In this document: piece after piece, positions 60,457 to 64,000 of the stretch | Position numbering within the stretch: position 1 is the first letter of the stretch | Layout: each line of letters opens with the position of its first letter | Assembly (NCBI RefSeq): GCF_021245985.1 | Contig: NZ_JAJQXA010000009.1 | Span: 8,383-72,382, forward strand | DNA from: Flavobacterium soyae | GTDB taxonomy: Bacteria > Bacteroidota > Bacteroidia > Flavobacteriales > Flavobacteriaceae | DNA length: 64,000 bases | Direction of reading: 5' to 3' | Notes under the pieces: model-generated | What the model saw: only the letters and a program-made list of their open reading frames with translations | What the model was told of the DNA's origin: nothing | Databases searched by the model: none | Program-made: the position numbers and the translations under genes

Positions 60457-61422
60457 CTACTGAACCCTAAACTTCTCCCGATATTCAATAGGTTTCATGC
60501 CTACCATTTTATAAAAAACTTTTCTAAAAGCTTTTGGATCGTTATATCCGGTTTTTTCAATAATTTCTGAAATCGAAAGCTGTGTTTGTTCCAAATATTT
60601 CTTTGAGCTTTCAACTCTAATATTCTGCAAATATTCAATTGGCGGAATTCCTGTAACTTGTTTAAAACGTCGTGTCATGTTTCTGGCACTTGTTGGAATA
60701 TCTTTGGTAATTTCTTCCAGTTTTTCAATGCTGTGATACTGACTTTCAATTTTTTGCTGCAGCATTGCAACCAGAGTGTCATTATGCAAATGATTCGGTC
60801 TAAAAGTACTGAAATAACTTTGTTTGTATCGGTTTAAATCAATTGAGAAAATCTTCGCTATTTGCACTGCAATTTCATTTCCGCAATATTTCTGAACCAA
60901 AAGAATCAATAAATGAAACGTTGAGGTAGATCCGCCGCTGGTATACAAACTCCCGTCGGCCGTTAAAGTTTCTTCAGGTTTTAATTTCACCATCGGGAAA
61001 GCTTTTGTAAAAGCACTGCAGGCATCAACATGGGTAGTGGCCAGTTTTTCATTTAATAATCCCGAAGCAGCAAACAAAAATGCACCCGTACAAAAACTTG
61101 CCAATTCAGCTCCAGCCCGATGTTGTTTCTGCAGCCACGGAATAAATTTTTTATTCTTCGCAATCATTTCACTCATATTATCAGTAGTAAAAGCCGGAAT
61201 CAAAATGAGCTCTAAAAGTTTATCAGAATCCTCGATAGAATTAATTTCATATCCAAACAAATGTTTCTGATTGATTTGTTCTGCCAGTTGAAAAACCATA
61301 ATTTCAAATGGCTTGTCAGTAGACGGACTTAATTTATTAGCCGTTTCAAAAACTTCTAAAATTGCGGCTATACTTAATAATTTATAGTCGTGAGGAACGA
61401 TTAAACCTACTTTCTTGCTCAT
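60457..61422 (-). CDS. GlxA family AraC-type transcriptional regulator
   Basis: A 321-residue regulator. The first ~190 residues form a DJ-1/PfpI (GATase-1-like) domain with a cysteine at the nucleophile elbow (C111 in ASFCTGAFLFAASG). The C-terminal ~100 residues are an AraC DNA-binding domain (ITKDIPTSARNMTRRFKQV, and SEIIEKTGYNDPKAFRKVF). GlxA-type regulators sense small metabolites; the ligand is unknown. It is divergent from the VOC/SRPBCC genes and might control them. Confidence 0.93.
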   Translation of the reverse strand: MSKKVGLIVPHDYKLLSIAAILEVFETANKLSPSTDKPFEIMVFQLAEQINQKHLFGYEINSIEDSDKLLELILIPAFTTDNMSEMIAKNKKFIPWLQKQHRAGAELASFCTGAFLFAASGLLNEKLATTHVDACSAFTKAFPMVKLKPEETLTADGSLYTSGGSTSTFHLLILLVQKYCGNEIAVQIAKIFSIDLNRYKQSYFSTFRPNHLHNDTLVAMLQQKIESQYHSIEKLEEITKDIPTSARNMTRRFKQVTGIPPIEYLQNIRVESSKKYLEQTQLSISEIIEKTGYNDPKAFRKVFYKMVGMKPIEYREKFRVQ

Positions 61423-61529
61423 AATCTTGTGGTTTTTTGGAGGATTGACTTTACAACAAAAGTAATAAAAATGTCTTAAATGCCCCTAAAGTTGACTTTT
61501 AATGTATCATAAAGCTAATACTAAAGCTC

Positions 61530-61537
61530 TAAATTTG
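61530..61537 (+). promoter_or_regulatory. Putative -7 element of the VOC/SRPBCC genes (TAAATTTG)
   Basis: Exact TAnnTTTG match 28 bp before the ATG at 61566, in the gap shared with the divergent regulator. Confidence 0.6.
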
Positions 61538-61565
61538 TTTTAAATAAATTGTAACTTTATATATT

Positions 61566-61976
61566 ATGGAAACGAAAATGTATTTAAATCTAGCTGTAAA
61601 AGAGCTAGATAAAGCGATAAAATTTTTTAATGAATTGGGTTTTCCTACGAATCCGAAATTTACAAATGAAAAAGGTGCCTGCATCATTATTGGTGAAAAT
61701 ATCTATCTCATGCTTTTGGTAGAAGAGTTTTATCAAACTTTTACAGATAAGCAGATTTGCAATTCTCATACAACCAGTGAAGCCCTTATTTCTATTTCTC
61801 TAGGATCAAGAAAGGAAGTTGATGAAATGATTGAGAAAGCAGTTAAGGCTGGCGGGACTGATTATAGAAAAGCACAGGATTATGGATGGATGTACCAAAG
61901 AACTTTTCTTGACTTAGACGGACATCATTGGGAAGTTTTCTACATGGATGAAAGTCAGATACCAGATCATATGTAA
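61566..61976 (+). CDS. VOC family (glyoxalase/bleomycin resistance-like) protein
   Basis: A 136-residue cytosolic protein made of two beta-alpha-beta-beta-beta modules (YLNLAVKELDKAIKFFNELGF at the start, and WMYQRTFLDLDGHHWEVFYMD at the end). VOC proteins bind a metal and act as glyoxalases, dioxygenases or sequestering resistance proteins; ligands here could be H and E, but the substrate is unknown. It is similar to the VOC gene at 62537, suggesting duplication. It leads a run of VOC and SRPBCC genes. Confidence 0.9.
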   Translation: METKMYLNLAVKELDKAIKFFNELGFPTNPKFTNEKGACIIIGENIYLMLLVEEFYQTFTDKQICNSHTTSEALISISLGSRKEVDEMIEKAVKAGGTDYRKAQDYGWMYQRTFLDLDGHHWEVFYMDESQIPDHM

Positions 61977-62022
61977 TTAAAATGGAGTATTGAATAAAGT
62001 ATAATTTTTAAATATATAAATA

Positions 62023-62427
62023 ATGATAACAGTACAGAATACAATTAATGCATCAATAAACAAAATTTGGGATTTCTGGACACTGCCGGAACATATTACA
62101 AAATGGAGTTTTGCTTCTCCGGACTGGCATACACCTTATGCTGAAAACGATATAAAACAAGGCGGAAAATTCAAATCAACAATGGCAGCAAAAGACGGAA
62201 GCATGAGTTTTGACTTTGAAGGTGAATATACTTTCGTAGAACCAAATAAAGCAATAAAATATGTAATGGCCGACGGAAGAAAGGTTGAAATTACTTTCAA
62301 AGAAACTTTAGACGGAATAGAAGTAACTGAAAGTTTTGACCCAGAAACCCAAAACCCTGAAGAAATGCAGCGTAGAGGCTGGCAGGCAATTTTGGATAAC
62401 TTTAAAAGTTATGTCGAGGCAAATTAG
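62023..62427 (+). CDS. SRPBCC (AHSA1-type) ligand-binding protein
   Basis: A 134-residue START-like protein: a helix-grip fold with NASINKIWDFWTLPEHITKW at the N-terminus, GGKFKSTMAAKDG strands and the closing helix GWQAILDNFKSYVEA. AHSA1/SRPBCC proteins bind hydrophobic ligands in a deep pocket; most small bacterial members are uncharacterised. It follows the first VOC gene by 46 bp. Confidence 0.9.
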   Translation: MITVQNTINASINKIWDFWTLPEHITKWSFASPDWHTPYAENDIKQGGKFKSTMAAKDGSMSFDFEGEYTFVEPNKAIKYVMADGRKVEITFKETLDGIEVTESFDPETQNPEEMQRRGWQAILDNFKSYVEAN

Positions 62428-62536
62428 TTCTTTTAGAGGTTAAAAGCAGCGAAGGCTCAAAGGTTTTTCCCAAATCTTAAATGAGCATAAATCATTTATA
62501 TGGTTTAAAAAAAAGTTTAACGAAAAACATCAAAAT

Positions 62537-62944
62537 ATGACAAAGCAAATATGGTTAAATCTGCCTGTGAAAAATGTGGAAAAAGCAAAAGATTTTTTCT
62601 TAAAAATAGGCTTCTTTTTTAATGAGCAGCACGATACACCAAGTTCAACCTGTATGGTTGTTGGTGAAGGACATTTTGTAGTAATGCTATTTGAAGAATC
62701 ACTTTTTGAAGGTTTTTCGCAAAACAAAATTACCGACACAAAAGCAAGTTCTGAAATTCTGATTTCGATCGATGCCGAAAGTAAAGAGGAAGTTGATGAA
62801 CTAGCTAAAAAAGTTCAAGATGCCGGAGGAACTGTTTTTTCTGCTCCGGCTGAGAGTCAAGGCTGGATGTACGGCTTTGGTTTTGCCGATTTAGAAGGAC
62901 ATCGCTGGAATGTTTTATTTATGGATTTTAGTAAATTATCTTAA
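62537..62944 (+). CDS. VOC family protein (second copy)
   Basis: A 135-residue VOC protein with IWLNLPVKNVEKAKDFFLKIGFF at the start (opening WLNLPVKNVEKAKDFF), and WMYGFGFADLEGHRWNVLFMD at the end. It is clearly homologous to the VOC gene at 61566 (shared ISI/KEEVDE/AGGT blocks). It is separated by 109 bp from the SRPBCC gene before it and by 2 bp from the SRPBCC gene after it, so VOC-SRPBCC pairs recur. Confidence 0.9.
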   Translation: MTKQIWLNLPVKNVEKAKDFFLKIGFFFNEQHDTPSSTCMVVGEGHFVVMLFEESLFEGFSQNKITDTKASSEILISIDAESKEEVDELAKKVQDAGGTVFSAPAESQGWMYGFGFADLEGHRWNVLFMDFSKLS

Positions 62945-62946
62945 TT

Positions 62947-63390
62947 ATGGAAACTTTAGAATTTAAAATAAGAATTAAAGCCCCGGCTCAAAAAGTTTGG
63001 GATGTTTTATGGAATGATGAAACCTATAGAAAATGGACAAGTGTTTTTTGCGAAGGATCTCATACCATAAGTACTTGGAATGAAGGCGATAAAATACATT
63101 TTATGACACCAAGCGGAGAAGGAATGTATAGTATAATTGAAACAAAAACGCCAAACGAGTATATGGCTTTTAAGCATATAGGCGAGATAAAAGATTTTAA
63201 AGAACAACCTCTCAATGAAGAAACAAAAAAATGGAGCGGCGCAATGGAAACTTACAGATTAATTCAAGATGATGAATTTACAGATTTGATTGCTCGTAAC
63301 GATTCTGTCGAAAAATATGCCGATTATTTTAAAGATGTTTTTCCTAGAGGTTTAGAAGTCGTAAAAGAACTTTCAGAAAAGGGTAAATAG
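62947..63390 (+). CDS. SRPBCC domain-containing protein (second copy)
   Basis: A 147-residue START-like protein with FKIRIKAPAQKVWDVLWND at the start and a C-terminal helix (YFKDVFPRGLEVVKELSEKG). It has the SRPBCC helix-grip fold but is only distantly related to the copy at 62023. It starts 2 bp after the VOC gene, so the two are translationally coupled. The ligand is unknown. Confidence 0.88.
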   Translation: METLEFKIRIKAPAQKVWDVLWNDETYRKWTSVFCEGSHTISTWNEGDKIHFMTPSGEGMYSIIETKTPNEYMAFKHIGEIKDFKEQPLNEETKKWSGAMETYRLIQDDEFTDLIARNDSVEKYADYFKDVFPRGLEVVKELSEKGK

Positions 63391-63403
63391 AACAAAGAGA
63401 ATA

Positions 63404-63431
63404 GAACAAAGAACAAAGAACAAAGAACAAA
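63404..63431. repeat. Heptanucleotide tandem repeat (GAACAAA)x4
   Basis: Four consecutive perfect GAACAAA units, with further partial copies on both sides, in the gap before the last gene. It is non-coding and likely to vary in copy number. Confidence 0.85.
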
Positions 63432-63505
63432 GAGAAGAGATTAAATTCTATAACAAAGAACATTAACAATTTATAATTAACAACTCACAATTAAAAAAAA
63501 ATATC

Positions 63506-63943
63506 ATGACAACAGTAAATCCTTATTTAGTTTTTAATGGAAATTGCGAAGAGGCATTCCTACATTACAAATCCGTATTTGGCGGTGAATTTTCATATAT
63601 CGGAAGATTTAAAGAAATGCCTGCTGCTGAAGACGGCGGTTGTACCGAAGTTTCAGAAAAAGATGCCAACCGTATCATGCACGTTTCATTGCCAATTGGA
63701 AATACCATTTTAATGGGAAGTGACAGCAGCGAACAATCAGGCGATGTGAAATTTGGAGGAAATTTTTCTGTTTCGGTTAATGTAAAAAGCACAGAAGAAG
63801 CAGACCGAATCTTCAATGGACTTTCAGAAGGCGGAAACGTTTTTATGCCGATGGATAAAACATTTTGGGGTGCTTATTTTGGAATGTTTACCGATAAATT
63901 TGGCATCAACTGGATGGTAAACTTTGACGAAAACCAAAAATAA
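63506..63943 (+). CDS. PhnB/DUF1338-type VOC family protein
   Basis: A 145-residue VOC protein of the PhnB-like group, starting VNPYLVFNGNCEEAFLHYKSVFGG and ending YFGMFTDKFGINWMVNFDEN (in parts VNPYLVFNGNCEEAFLHY and FGMFTDKFGINWMVNFD). PhnB-like proteins have no proven enzymatic activity despite the phosphonate-related name. It is the fifth gene of the VOC/SRPBCC run but is separated by 115 bp with a tandem repeat, so may be a separate unit. Confidence 0.9.
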   Translation: MTTVNPYLVFNGNCEEAFLHYKSVFGGEFSYIGRFKEMPAAEDGGCTEVSEKDANRIMHVSLPIGNTILMGSDSSEQSGDVKFGGNFSVSVNVKSTEEADRIFNGLSEGGNVFMPMDKTFWGAYFGMFTDKFGINWMVNFDENQK

Positions 63944-64000
63944 TTTTTTTAGCCACAAATTCACTAATTTTTTAAACAGTATATTTTTATATAATTTGTG

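Noticed and set aside
63404..63431. Origin-type iterons
   Set aside because: Four 7-bp units alone in a short gap, with no replication gene or DnaA-box cluster nearby; best seen as simple-sequence repeat.

Overview
The window looks like a chromosomal segment of a Flavobacterium close to F. johnsoniae (Bacteroidota). The evidence is the low-GC, A/T-rich sequence, the many promoter elements of the flavobacterial form TAnnTTTG, the near absence of Shine-Dalgarno sequences, and lineage-specific genes: giant SprA, RemB, PorG, PorP/SprF, DUF4270, DUF4403 and DUF4907. I saw no rRNA, tRNA, CRISPR array, prophage or intact insertion sequence.

Layout. 1-1163: a gene-free block with about four tandem copies of a ~189 bp palindrome-rich repeat. 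1.1-15.8 kb: a CBS protein, malic enzyme maeB, ruvA, then the gliding/type IX secretion cluster sprA - gcvH - vanZ-like - deoC - remB. 15.9-21.2 kb: heme O synthase, two cytochrome oxidase subunit III proteins, subunit IV, and a Sco/DUF420 assembly group, ending in a small inverted-repeat element. 21.2-29.9 kb: a DUF4403 lipoprotein diverging from a MacB-type ABC exporter with two permeases, two periplasmic adaptors and a TolC-like channel. 30-34.7 kb: tsaB, mscS, an acidic small protein, an Nfu-type Fe-S protein, an orphan PorP/SprF protein and a gamma carbonic anhydrase-like protein. 34.7-41.7 kb: a minus-strand envelope/regulatory group (beta-barrel, kelch lipoprotein, DUF4907, LytS-type kinase, LytTR regulator) diverging from a DUF4270 lipoprotein and a FadL-like barrel.

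41.7-50.1 kb: the minus-strand envelope biogenesis block CBS - nadK - porG - uppS - bamA - ompH - ompH - murI, which puts the T9SS component PorG beside the outer-membrane assembly machinery. 50.2-57.2 kb: pdxJ, an alpha/beta hydrolase, a sterol-desaturase-like protein, a 4TM holin-like protein, tig, clpP and clpX. 57.2-60.3 kb: an accessory cassette (HExxH lipoprotein, small lipoprotein, a gene broken by an in-frame stop, a tiny membrane protein) bounded by two near-identical terminators. A structured RNA-like motif follows. 60.4-63.9 kb: a GlxA-type AraC regulator diverging from a run of alternating VOC and SRPBCC genes.

Most of the window is ordinary core flavobacterial sequence. The best candidates for something undescribed are the terminator-bounded cassette at 57.2-60.3 kb, the kelch/DUF4907/two-component group facing DUF4270, the structured motif at 60.35 kb, the miniature inverted-repeat element that forms the end of a reading frame at 21.1 kb, and the repeat block at the left edge. 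Several start codons were moved downstream because a TAnnTTTG element overlaps the longer open frame.
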